64,000 nt of DNA from an uncultured Lachnospiraceae bacterium. Its GTDB lineage: Bacteria > Bacillota > Clostridia > Lachnospirales > Lachnospiraceae. The stretch spans positions 1 to 64,000 of the forward strand of contig CAJTWA010000007.1 of NCBI GenBank assembly GCA_910580195.1. Direction: 5' to 3'. Position numbers and translations under genes: made by a program. Below, piece by piece: positions 41,331 to 49,032 of this stretch. The notes under the pieces were generated by a model. The model searched no databases and had not been told where the DNA came from. It was given only the letters and a program-made list of their open reading frames with translations. How positions within the stretch are numbered: the stretch's first letter is position 1; every line of letters begins with the position of its first letter.

Positions 41331-42338
41331 TTCCTTCCGCCGGCTTACCATCACCCAAAGCACCACAGGCGCGCCGAAAATGGCTGTCACGGTGCTGATG
41401 CTTAACTCTGTGGGCGCAAGCATTGTCTTTGCAAGGAGGTCGCAGAAAAGGCAGAACACGCTCCCTCCCAGAAAACAGGCAGGCACCATGAAAATAGGCT
41501 CCGCCGTATGCAAAAGTTTTTTCACCAAATGCGGCGCAGCAATCCCCACAAAAGAAATCGGCCCTGCAAAGGCTACGATGCAGGCGGATAAAATGCTGGA
41601 AAACAGCACAATACACACCCGCAGCAGGCGGATATTCACCCCCACGCTCTTTGCATAGGCATCCCCCAGCATATAGGCGGCAAGGGGCTTGGACATCAGG
41701 AATACCAGCAAGGCCGTCACGGAAACTACCGCCGCCATCACCTCCACATTTTCCCATGTCATCCCGGAAAAACTGCCCCGGGACCAGTTGTGGAGGTTTA
41801 CGATATCCGCATCCTCCGCAAAAGTCACCACCAGTTCCGTGATGGCAGAGCATATGTAGCCTATCATGACGCCGCTGACTACCAGCATGGACATATTATT
41901 GACTTTACGGGACATCAGAAGCACGAACCCCATGGACAGCATAGCTCCGAAAAACGCGGAAAGGATCATGGCAGCCGAGGATACCCTTACGCCCCTCCCC
42001 ATGAGGAATACCATCACAAGGGCTACCGCCATCTTCGCGCCGGAGGAAATCCCCAGCACAAAAGGCCCTGCAATTGGGTTATTGAAAAATGTCTGCAGCA
42101 GGTATCCCGCAAGGGAAAGCGCCCCGCCAAGTATCAGGACGGCCGCCGCCCTCGGGAGCCGGATATCCCATAAAATTTTCCTTACCATTTCACTGCCTTC
42201 CTGCCCGGTTAGCTCCCGCAACGTAATATGCACGCTCCCTATGCAGAGATTCAGGATGAAAAAAAGCAGCGCGCCAATCCCAAGCAAAATCAGGACTGTA
42301 ACGATTCTGAATGTTCTGTTTTTATGCCTGCCAGCCAT
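41319..42338 (-). CDS. FecCD-family ABC transporter permease
   Basis: 339 aa from the ATG at 42338 (MAGRHKNRTF), with AGGAG 10 nt upstream. About ten membrane helices; family motifs DIRLPRAAAVLILGGALSLAGYLLQ, NPIAGPFVLGISSGA, GGSVFCLFCDLLA and the terminal ELSISTVTAIFGAPVVLWVM. It forms the channel of a siderophore/haem/vitamin B12-type importer. Its stop overlaps the first copy of the ATPase start region. Confidence 0.93.
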   Translation of the reverse strand: MAGRHKNRTFRIVTVLILLGIGALLFFILNLCIGSVHITLRELTGQEGSEMVRKILWDIRLPRAAAVLILGGALSLAGYLLQTFFNNPIAGPFVLGISSGAKMAVALVMVFLMGRGVRVSSAAMILSAFFGAMLSMGFVLLMSRKVNNMSMLVVSGVMIGYICSAITELVVTFAEDADIVNLHNWSRGSFSGMTWENVEVMAAVVSVTALLVFLMSKPLAAYMLGDAYAKSVGVNIRLLRVCIVLFSSILSACIVAFAGPISFVGIAAPHLVKKLLHTAEPIFMVPACFLGGSVFCLFCDLLAKTMLAPTELSISTVTAIFGAPVVLWVMVSRRKESHA

Positions 42339-42390
42339 GGCATCCTTCTCCTCACTTCCTGTCATGCTGCCGTACCGCCCGGCATACTGC

Positions 42391-42567
42391 GCACTTCCCT
42401 AGCCTTTTTCTATGTTACTGCATCAGCATCCCGGACATACACCAAAACTTATAGCAGCACTTCCCTAGCTTCTCTCCTATGCTTCTGTATAAGTTATTCT
42501 GGCATACGCAAGAGCTTACAGCGGCACTTCCCTAGCTTTTCCCCTATGTTGCTGCATCAGCCCTGCC
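42391..42567 (-). repeat. ~66-bp tandem repeat between binding protein and permease
   Basis: GCACTTCCCTAGCTTTTCCC-type units begin at 42391, 42457 and 42524, running up to the stop of the substrate-binding protein gene. No gene fits here. Confidence 0.75.
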
Positions 42568-43800
42568 CTATGGTATCTTTCCGGTAAGGGGGAAAAGATA
42601 ATGCATGTTTTCTTTTTTCCCTTGGAGCATGTTATGGATATCTTCCAGCAAATAGCCAATGGAAAGGGACTGCTGGTACATATCGTTGGCCGTGCACCAG
42701 ACATTTCCCTCTTTCACAGCCTTGAAATCTGAAAGGACCCCGCATTTATCGGCCAGTTCTTCCACGGTGGACACGCCGCCGTCTATGGAACTGTTGTAAA
42801 TGAGGAAATCTGCGTCCTTTGCACCAGCGTAAAACTCTTCCACCTGCATATTCATGGTGGAACGCTTTGTTTCCGGCTCCCCCAAATCCTCAAAAATATA
42901 GTCCCCGCCTGCAAGCCCTATTATTTTCGGGATGTAATCCGAAGGCTGGCGCACCTGCACCAAGCCGTTTGAGGTAATGAAGAAAAAAGCGACTGTCTGG
43001 CCTGTTTTTTCTTCTGCGCTTACCCGCGCAAGGATTTCCTGCTGCCCTGCAAATATTTTTTCCGCCTCTTCCTCTTTCCCCAGCAGCGCGCCATAAAATT
43101 TCACCCATTCCACCCTGCCGAGGGGATGGGGCTCATAGCTGGAATAATCCGTCAGGACAGGGATGCCGAATTCCCCCAGCTTTTCTACCACTTCCGGGGC
43201 ATGGGAAATCATCATGTTTTCTATGGCAAGGGCGCAGTGGCCTGAAACAAGCAGTTCATAGTCCGGCATGTTATATTTCCCGGCATACAGGATTTTGCCC
43301 TGCGCCATGGCCTCCTTTGCATCTTCAATATACCAGTTTTCTTCCTTTTGCCCGGAAAAGGCAATGGCATCCAGCCCGCCCAATTCACAGAACATATCCA
43401 TTACGGAAGAGGCTACTAGGTAAATGTTTTTTACCGGGCGTTTTAACACCACAAGCTGGCCGCCTTGGGTTTTCTTTTCCCCTAATGCTTCCCCTAAATC
43501 CTTAGGCGGTTCTTTCCCTTCTGGCACAAGGAAAAACTGCGTGCCGTCCATGGTTAGCGTCAGCAGGGCATACCCGCCCTCGTAATAATCAACCGTAAAA
43601 TTTTCGGCGTATTGCAGTTCCATGCCTTTTTCGTATATCAGTCCTGCTTCTTCCCCTGTTTCTTTCCCATCCCCTGACGCAGCGTTTTCGTCTGCCGCTT
43701 GAGCGGGCTTTGGATTAGAAACGGGGGAAAGGCTGCCGCAGCCTGATAGCCATAGCAACCCTGCAAGAAACAGTAAAAACATCTTCTTCCTGCTTTTCAT
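42568..43800 (-). CDS. FecB/BtuF-type substrate-binding lipoprotein
   Basis: 410 aa from the ATG at 43800 (MKSRKKMFLLFLAGLLWLSG), RBS GGGGG. The lipobox LSGCGS places it on the outer membrane face. The periplasmic-binding domain contains IYLVASSVMDMFCELGGLDAIAF and DYSSYEPHPLGRVEWVKFYG, typical of Fe/B12 binding proteins, with a C-terminal NMYQQSLSIGYLLEDI. Delivers ligand to the downstream permease and ATPase. The ligand is probably a corrinoid or metallo-tetrapyrrole given the riboswitch and cbiK. Confidence 0.9.
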   Translation of the reverse strand: MKSRKKMFLLFLAGLLWLSGCGSLSPVSNPKPAQAADENAASGDGKETGEEAGLIYEKGMELQYAENFTVDYYEGGYALLTLTMDGTQFFLVPEGKEPPKDLGEALGEKKTQGGQLVVLKRPVKNIYLVASSVMDMFCELGGLDAIAFSGQKEENWYIEDAKEAMAQGKILYAGKYNMPDYELLVSGHCALAIENMMISHAPEVVEKLGEFGIPVLTDYSSYEPHPLGRVEWVKFYGALLGKEEEAEKIFAGQQEILARVSAEEKTGQTVAFFFITSNGLVQVRQPSDYIPKIIGLAGGDYIFEDLGEPETKRSTMNMQVEEFYAGAKDADFLIYNSSIDGGVSTVEELADKCGVLSDFKAVKEGNVWCTANDMYQQSLSIGYLLEDIHNMLQGKKENMHYLFPLTGKIP

Positions 43801-43818
43801 TTTGTCCCCCACATGCGG

Positions 43819-45072
43819 TTATTCTTTTTTGATTGTGCCTGAATGGAAGGTCAATGTGTATTCTACTTCATGGGGCCTGCTCATTGCTACTGTGTCCCCA
43901 ATGGCGCCGATTGGCTCGTCAAAGCCCGGGATAGGGAATTCAAATACGGAACCGCCTTCCGTCGTGGTTGGGAGATATTTCTCCCCGCCCACTACCATAT
44001 AGTCATAGTCCGGGCTGCTCCACTTTATGGTTGCCGTTGCTTTCCCATCTGCCACGGTAAGCGTTGCGGGCGACAGAACCTCTGCCCTGCCGCTTCCACC
44101 CGTAAGCGTGACTTCTATCTGGTAGGTGCCATCCTCTAAGGCATCTGCATTTTCCCCTTGGGTACCGCCTGTTTGGGCACCTATGCCTTTCCCTTTGGAA
44201 CTATCTTTCTGGGCGTCTGCGCCCTCCCCTTGCGCCCCATCCTTCTGGGCATTTGCGCCTTCCCTTTGCGCCCCGTCTTTCTGGACATCCACGCCTTCCT
44301 CTTGCGCTCCGCCTTTCTGGGCATCTGCGCCTTCCCCGCCGACTCCTGCCGGGACTGGGTTGGTAACAGTAGCCTTGTGGTCGTACCATTTCCCTTTTTT
44401 CCCAATCAGGGCTAGGTCAAATTCTTCCCCAAGCGCGGGGACTGGCACATCAAAGCCATAGACCTCCTCCGTGATGCCATCGCTGTATGTGACAGAGTCT
44501 TCCGTGGGGGCAAGCAGCTTAGCCCCCTCTTTCTTGGCATCCTCGGCGCGCCCGGGGTACAGGTTTACAATGTTCTTAGATGCAAGGGAAATATGGATTT
44601 CCATGTTCCCATCCTTCACCGTCAGCGTCCCCTTGCCATCACAGGCTTCGCTTACATGGAACATGCCGCTGTCTGTCTTGAACTCCGCTAGGTATGTCCC
44701 ATCTGCTAACTGTCCCGCCGCATCTGCCCCTTCTCCGGTCCCTGCCAGCGTTCCCTGCCCTGTTTCCTGCCCGGCTGCTGTTCCAGAGGAAGTTCCCTGT
44801 CCCTGCCCTATTTTTGCCCCTGTTTCCTGCCCGGCTGCTGTTCCAGAGGAAGTTCCCTGTTCCTGCCCTATTTCTGCCCCTGTTTCCTGCCCGGCTGCTG
44901 TTCCAGAGGAAGTTCCCTGTCCCTGCCTTGGTCCTGCCTCTGTTTCCTGCCCAGCAGCAAGTTCCGCTGGCGTCCCCTGTGCGTTCCCTTCCGTTGCGCT
45001 GCCTGTCCCCCCGCAGCCGCCAAGCAAGGCGGCCGCAAGGAGCAGCGCTGCCATTCCCATATGTTTCTTCAT
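43819..45072 (-). CDS. Repeat-rich surface lipoprotein with two putative metal/haem-type domains
   Basis: 417 aa from the ATG at 45072, RBS AGGAG. Lipobox LGGCGG. Residues ~27-95 are a 20-residue repeat (GTSSGTAAGQETGAEIGQEQ, three copies). Residues ~105-220 form a domain (GTYLAEFKTDSGMFHVSEA ... LTVKDGNMEIHISL) reminiscent of NEAT or iron-transport-associated domains. Then a 12-residue repeat (GADAQKDGAQGE, about four copies), and a last domain (IEVTLTGGSGRAEV ... WSSPDYDYMVVGG) shared with the protein at 19460. Sandwiched between cbiK and the FecB-like gene, it probably captures or relays the ligand. The NEAT-like call is tentative. Confidence 0.7.
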   Translation of the reverse strand: MKKHMGMAALLLAAALLGGCGGTGSATEGNAQGTPAELAAGQETEAGPRQGQGTSSGTAAGQETGAEIGQEQGTSSGTAAGQETGAKIGQGQGTSSGTAAGQETGQGTLAGTGEGADAAGQLADGTYLAEFKTDSGMFHVSEACDGKGTLTVKDGNMEIHISLASKNIVNLYPGRAEDAKKEGAKLLAPTEDSVTYSDGITEEVYGFDVPVPALGEEFDLALIGKKGKWYDHKATVTNPVPAGVGGEGADAQKGGAQEEGVDVQKDGAQREGANAQKDGAQGEGADAQKDSSKGKGIGAQTGGTQGENADALEDGTYQIEVTLTGGSGRAEVLSPATLTVADGKATATIKWSSPDYDYMVVGGEKYLPTTTEGGSVFEFPIPGFDEPIGAIGDTVAMSRPHEVEYTLTFHSGTIKKE

Positions 45073-45088
45073 TTTGCTCCTGCCCCTC

Positions 45089-46462
45089 TTAATCCATTGC
45101 ATCTGCCGTATGTTCTACATAAAGATTCTGGATGGCTTCAATAGAGCCAAGGCCAGCCACCTGTGCGCCTACGCTTTCAAACTTCCCAGAAGCCCGGAAC
45201 ATGCTGAGCCAAGAATCTTCCTCTGCCCCTGCCATGTCATTATTGGCATGGTCGCCTGCCACAACCATCAAGGGGCGTAAGATTACTTTTTTGTAGCCCG
45301 CCTGCGCTACGGCCTCTATCACTGCCTCACAGGACGTTTCTTCCGGTTCCCCTTCCACAGTCCCAATAAATACATTTCCGTAACCGAGGGTTCCCATCTG
45401 GGACTGCATCTGGCTATAGGATACCTTTGCTGTATGGGAAGTCCCATGGCCTAAAAATACAAATGCAGCGCCGTCCTCTTTGGCTGCCTCTAGGCTTCCA
45501 TATGCCGCATCCTTGACGGCTGCCTCTGTAAGCGCTTTTGCAACTGCTTCTTTATCCCCATTCACAACCGCCGCATCTGCCCCAACCTCGCCGAGAAGCG
45601 GCTCTGCTACCTTTACGGTTTCAAACTTCTCCCGGTAGGCCTCTACGGATTCCATCAGTTCATCATATTCTGCGCCATGCATCAGGTGGGTCGGCTGCAC
45701 CACTAAATTCTTCACGCCATTGCTTACTGCGCGTTCTAATGCCTGGTCCATATTGTCAATAAATTCACCGTCGCGGGCCTGCACATGGTTAATGATAATC
45801 TGTGAGGTAAAAGCCCTTCTCACAGACCAGCCCGGGTTGGCTTCCTGCAGGGCGTCTTCAATGCTTTTAATGTCCTCCACGCGGCTGCTGTTATAAGAAG
45901 TGCCGAAGCTGACTGCCAAAATCTCATTTTCGCCAATCCCATCTTGGTTCCTTGGGTCATCTTGGGAGGCATCCCCGGTATCCAAGCCAAAATAATCCGG
46001 GCTGGCATTTTCGCCTTCTACCAATTCCTTCTGGGCATCTGTCAGGGCATCCCATGCCTCTTTCGCTTCGGTGCACTGCCCATCGGTAGTTTCTGTCCGT
46101 TCCTGCACATATATGGCGTCAATCCGTGCAGCAGCTTCATCGGCTGCTGCCTTGTCGCCATCTTCCTGACTAGCTTCTGCTTCTCCTTCTGGCTGGCTGT
46201 CTTTGCCTTCCCCTTCTAGCTGGCTGTCTTTGCCTTCCCCTTCTAGCTGGCTGTTTTTGCCTTCCCCTTCTGGCTGGCTGTTTTTGCCTTCCCCTTCTTG
46301 GCTGGCGCCTTCCGGCCCCTGCTTTTCTTGGGAAGGGCTACCGCCTTCTTCTGCCTGCCCTGCGGCCCCGCCGGGCGCTGGGGCTTCTTGGGAACAACCC
46401 GCCAACGCCAAAGCGCACGCCATATTCCCTGCTAGTAACACAGAAATAAGTTTCTTTTTCAT
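45089..46462 (-). CDS. cbiK: Exported sirohydrochlorin cobaltochelatase (lipoprotein)
   Basis: 457 aa. The N-terminus MKKKLISVLLAGNMACALAL followed by AGCSQ is a lipoprotein signal. Residues ~45-100 are a low-complexity linker with a 9-residue unit (EGEGKNSQP/L) four times. From residue ~165 the CbiK chelatase domain: ILAVSFGTSYNSSRVEDI, VVQPTHLMHGAEYDEL (His near 257), FLGHGTSHTA and MVVAGDHANNDM (second His near 407). CbiK inserts cobalt into sirohydrochlorin, normally in the cytoplasm; here it is tethered outside, as in the periplasmic CbiK of Desulfovibrio. It may chelate or de-chelate imported tetrapyrroles. First gene after the riboswitch. Confidence 0.88.
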   Translation of the reverse strand: MKKKLISVLLAGNMACALALAGCSQEAPAPGGAAGQAEEGGSPSQEKQGPEGASQEGEGKNSQPEGEGKNSQLEGEGKDSQLEGEGKDSQPEGEAEASQEDGDKAAADEAAARIDAIYVQERTETTDGQCTEAKEAWDALTDAQKELVEGENASPDYFGLDTGDASQDDPRNQDGIGENEILAVSFGTSYNSSRVEDIKSIEDALQEANPGWSVRRAFTSQIIINHVQARDGEFIDNMDQALERAVSNGVKNLVVQPTHLMHGAEYDELMESVEAYREKFETVKVAEPLLGEVGADAAVVNGDKEAVAKALTEAAVKDAAYGSLEAAKEDGAAFVFLGHGTSHTAKVSYSQMQSQMGTLGYGNVFIGTVEGEPEETSCEAVIEAVAQAGYKKVILRPLMVVAGDHANNDMAGAEEDSWLSMFRASGKFESVGAQVAGLGSIEAIQNLYVEHTADAMD

Positions 46463-46708
46463 CCTTTTCCCCTTTCCCTTTTTTCAGCAAAACTTTTTGG
46501 CAGGATACCGTTTTTTGCATCCTGTGCCTTTGCGGCAGCATCTTTTACAAACGCGTTTTCTGGGCAAACTGAGCCTTGGAAAAACTGCACACAAAAAGAG
46601 CCCGGAAACGGACCCCTGATACACCATGCCGCCCCCATGGAACCATTTCCATGCAGCCTGCACATCTTATTGTTAGGTATTCAACATCCCAAAAGACTCC
46701 CTTAGAAC

Positions 46709-46743
46709 TAAAAAAACCTTTACCATAAAAACTACGGTAAAGG
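46709..46743 (-). terminator. Riboswitch-controlled terminator before cbiK
   Basis: On the minus strand CCTTTACC, 11-nt loop, GGTAAAGG, then TTTTTTTAG. It lies ~120 nt after the cobalamin aptamer, ~245 nt before cbiK, and is the likely expression platform. No gene is seen in 46463-46708. Confidence 0.75.
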
Positions 46744-46864
46744 ATGATACACCTAATAACAGTAAACTTGCAGATATGCTGGTACAAGCAAGCGCCTACC
46801 CTGCTTCTGCAAACCTTAACGTACAACCAGTTACTCGTGGCCCGAAACAAATCGTTCTGTACAA

Positions 46865-47005
46865 CATCCAGGCAGGTTTCCCGACTTAAAAATCATCACA
46901 GCAGCCACCTTCCCAGTTTCCCAGTGGTATACCGGCTTCTGCTCCCTTATTACGGTGACGAGTTCGTATGGGACTTACACCCATTTTCCCTTTTCACCAA
47001 AACAA
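46865..47005 (-). ncRNA. Cobalamin riboswitch aptamer
   Basis: Read on the minus strand it contains, in order, AAAAGGGAAAATGGGTGTAA with TCC, an ACCACTGGGAAACTGGGAAGG-like core and AAGTCGGGAAACCTGCC, the conserved B12-box features of the AdoCbl riboswitch. It lies between a strong promoter (47061-47088) and a terminator (46709-46743), so high cobalamin should switch off cbiK and the downstream transporter, and the biosynthetic genes if the transcript continues. Confidence 0.92.
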
Positions 47006-47060
47006 CGTTAGTTTTTGCACATTGCTTTGACACCTGTATGTATTTTATTCAATTGAGTAG

Positions 47061-47088
47061 AGTATACCATATTTTTCTAAATTGTCAA
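47061..47088 (-). promoter_or_regulatory. Promoter of the cobalamin riboswitch/cbiK transcript
   Basis: On the minus strand TTGACA (47088-47083), 16-nt spacer, TATACT (47066-47061). Start near 47053 gives a ~590-nt leader. The -35 box lies inside a sequence repeated at ~48880-48910 on the other side of the IS30 element. Confidence 0.7.
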
Positions 47089-47114
47089 TACCTGTCGATT
47101 CAAGTTTCTTAATT

Positions 47115-48855
47115 TTTCTAATATTTTCTCAATTGCAAATTTAAATTCCACCCCTATATGGAATTTAATCCTGCAAATCTTCTCCCTCTCAATAGTGGAA
47201 TTTAATCTTTCCGAATTATCTGTTAAAATCCTTTATATAAATATGGCTGCTTCCTCCCAGCGGGAAGGAACCTCTTATGAACAAACAAAAACATTTAACC
47301 CTTGATTCCAGAATTATGGTCGAAACGAAACTGAATGAAGGGCAAAGCTTTAAAGCTATCGGCAGGTTTCTAAATAAGGACTGCACAACCATTTCCAAAG
47401 AAGTGAAAAACCACACCTCTTTTGAAAAAAGCGGGGCCTATGGGAAATCTTTCAATGACTGCCTCCTGGCTTTCCAGCGTAAATGCTCCGCCCAAAAAGT
47501 GTGCCCTGAATGTGCCTCCCGCAATAACCGGCTTTGCTGGTCCTGCGGTAAATGTTCCTCTTCCTGTATCCTCTATGAAAAGTATGCCTGCCCCAAACTT
47601 TCCAAACCGCCTTATGTCTGCAATGGCTGCGCGGAACGCAATAAATGCTCCTTGGAAAAACGGCTGTACAGGGCTTCTTACGCCCAAAAAGAATACGGGA
47701 TGGTCAGAAGTGAATCCAGATCCGGGTTTGCCCTCTCTGAAACGGAACTTAAACAGATGGATGACATTGTTTCCCCACTTTTAACAAAAGGACAGTCCCT
47801 CCATCATATTGCCGTCCATCATGCAGATGAACTCATGAAATCCGAAAGGACTTTGTACGCCTATATAAACAGCGGCCTTTTTACAGCCAGAAACATGGAT
47901 ATGCCACGGACCGTCCGGATGCGTCCAAGAAAGAACGTTTCCAAAAATCTCAAGGTCGACAAAGCCTGCCGCGTGGGACGTGATTTTTCTTGTTTCCAAA
48001 CATATACCCGAAAACATCCGGACCTCCCCGTCCGTCAGATTGATTCCGTAGAAGGAGTCAAAGGAGGCGCGGCCCTTCTCACCATACATTTCGTGGAACA
48101 GGAACTGCAGCTTGCCTTTCTCAGGCAGCACAATGATTCGCAGTCCGTAATTGATATTTTTAACCGCCTTTACCTGGAACTGAGGCCTGACATTTTTATA
48201 GAATTGTTCCCTGTCCTATTGGCAGATAACGGAAGTGGGTTTTCAAATCCTTGCGCCATTGAATTCGACCCACAGGGGAACCCCCGTACAAAAATGTTTT
48301 ATTGCAACGCCAGCGCCCCTTATCAAAAAGGCAGCTGTGAAAACAACCATGAAATGATCCGGCGGATCATTCCAAAAGGGGAAGACATCGGCAAATACAC
48401 GCAGCCGCAGGTCGACCTTATGATGAGCCATATCAATTCCTATGCAAGAAAGAAACTGGGAAATAAAAGCCCGTATGAGATGTTTGGATTTCAATACGGA
48501 AAGGATCTTCTGGATGCGTTCCATCTGCAAAAGATTCCTGCAGATGAAATCATCTTAAGTCCTGCTTTACTAAAGTAACTTTTAAAGAATAATCAAAAAG
48601 CTGGGCAGGAATCTATCACAGCCATCATCGCAGAATCCCCCAGAGGTGGAATTTACCCATTCCAAAAATCAGTCGTAAATTCGACTTCCGCTCGGCATGC
48701 AATAAAACACCCAAAACCACAGCTTTTACTTATATTTTAACTCTGATTTCGGGCATTTCATATATCAAAACTATAATTTTTGTATTTCTGTGGAATTTAC
48801 TTTTTCAAAGTGGAATTTAGTCTTGCAAAATGGAATTTACTTTTTCAACTCACCT
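47115..48855 (+). mobile_element. IS30-family insertion sequence
   Basis: The transposase gene is flanked by AT-rich ends with repeated TGGAATTTA-type motifs in opposite orientation: AAATTCCAC with TGGAATTTAATC on the left (47140-47215), and GTGGAATTTACTTTTTC three times on the right (48779-48850). The exact ends are approximate. Similar ~35-bp sequences (CAATACCTGYCGATTCAAGT) lie just outside on both sides. Confidence 0.75.
47277..48578 (+). CDS. IS30-family transposase
   Basis: 433 aa. N-terminal HTH (VETKLNEGQSFKAIGRFLNK, then CTTISKEVKNH). A Cys-rich insert follows (residues ~65-120) with several C-x2-C pairs (CPECASRNNRLCWSCGKC), a feature of the clostridial branch. The DDE core is present: QIDSVEG (first Asp), LLADNGSGF (second Asp) and ENNHEMIRRIIPKG (Glu). 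The reading frame is intact, so the element may be active. Confidence 0.93.
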   Translation: MNKQKHLTLDSRIMVETKLNEGQSFKAIGRFLNKDCTTISKEVKNHTSFEKSGAYGKSFNDCLLAFQRKCSAQKVCPECASRNNRLCWSCGKCSSSCILYEKYACPKLSKPPYVCNGCAERNKCSLEKRLYRASYAQKEYGMVRSESRSGFALSETELKQMDDIVSPLLTKGQSLHHIAVHHADELMKSERTLYAYINSGLFTARNMDMPRTVRMRPRKNVSKNLKVDKACRVGRDFSCFQTYTRKHPDLPVRQIDSVEGVKGGAALLTIHFVEQELQLAFLRQHNDSQSVIDIFNRLYLELRPDIFIELFPVLLADNGSGFSNPCAIEFDPQGNPRTKMFYCNASAPYQKGSCENNHEMIRRIIPKGEDIGKYTQPQVDLMMSHINSYARKKLGNKSPYEMFGFQYGKDLLDAFHLQKIPADEIILSPALLK

Positions 48856-48859
48856 TTTT

Positions 48860-48956
48860 CTAATATTTTTCTAATATTCCAATACCTGCCGATTCAAGTT
48901 CCTTGATTTTCCCAAAATGCCAATACCTTCCAATTCAAGTTCTTTACAATTTTCAT
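48860..48956. repeat. ~36-bp repeats flanking the IS30 element
   Basis: CAATACCTGCCGATTCAAGT at ~48890 and CAATACCTTCCAATTCAAGT at ~48922, each followed by a TTCTTKATTTTCC-like stretch. A third relative lies beyond the other end of the element at 47087 (CAATACCTGTCGATTCAAGT). They mark a pre-existing repeat into which the element was inserted. Confidence 0.65.
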
Positions 48957-48965
48957 AAAAACCAA

Positions 48966-49008
48966 CAAAAAACAGCAACAGGCAGAACCTTCCTCCTGCC
49001 TGTTGCTG
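48966..49008 (-). terminator. Rho-independent terminator of pnp
   Basis: On the minus strand CAGCAACAGGCAG, 10-nt loop, CTGCCTGTTGCTG (perfect 13-bp stem), then TTTTTTG. It lies 25 nt after the pnp stop. Confidence 0.9.
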
Positions 49009-49032
49009 CCATTGCACAAAATGCTTCCCTGC

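Noticed and set aside
41176..41853. Long N-terminal extension of the ABC ATPase frame
   Set aside because: The open frame runs through start-region duplications and antiparallel to nothing but the permease coding sequence in another frame; the well-placed ribosome site at 41175 marks the real start.
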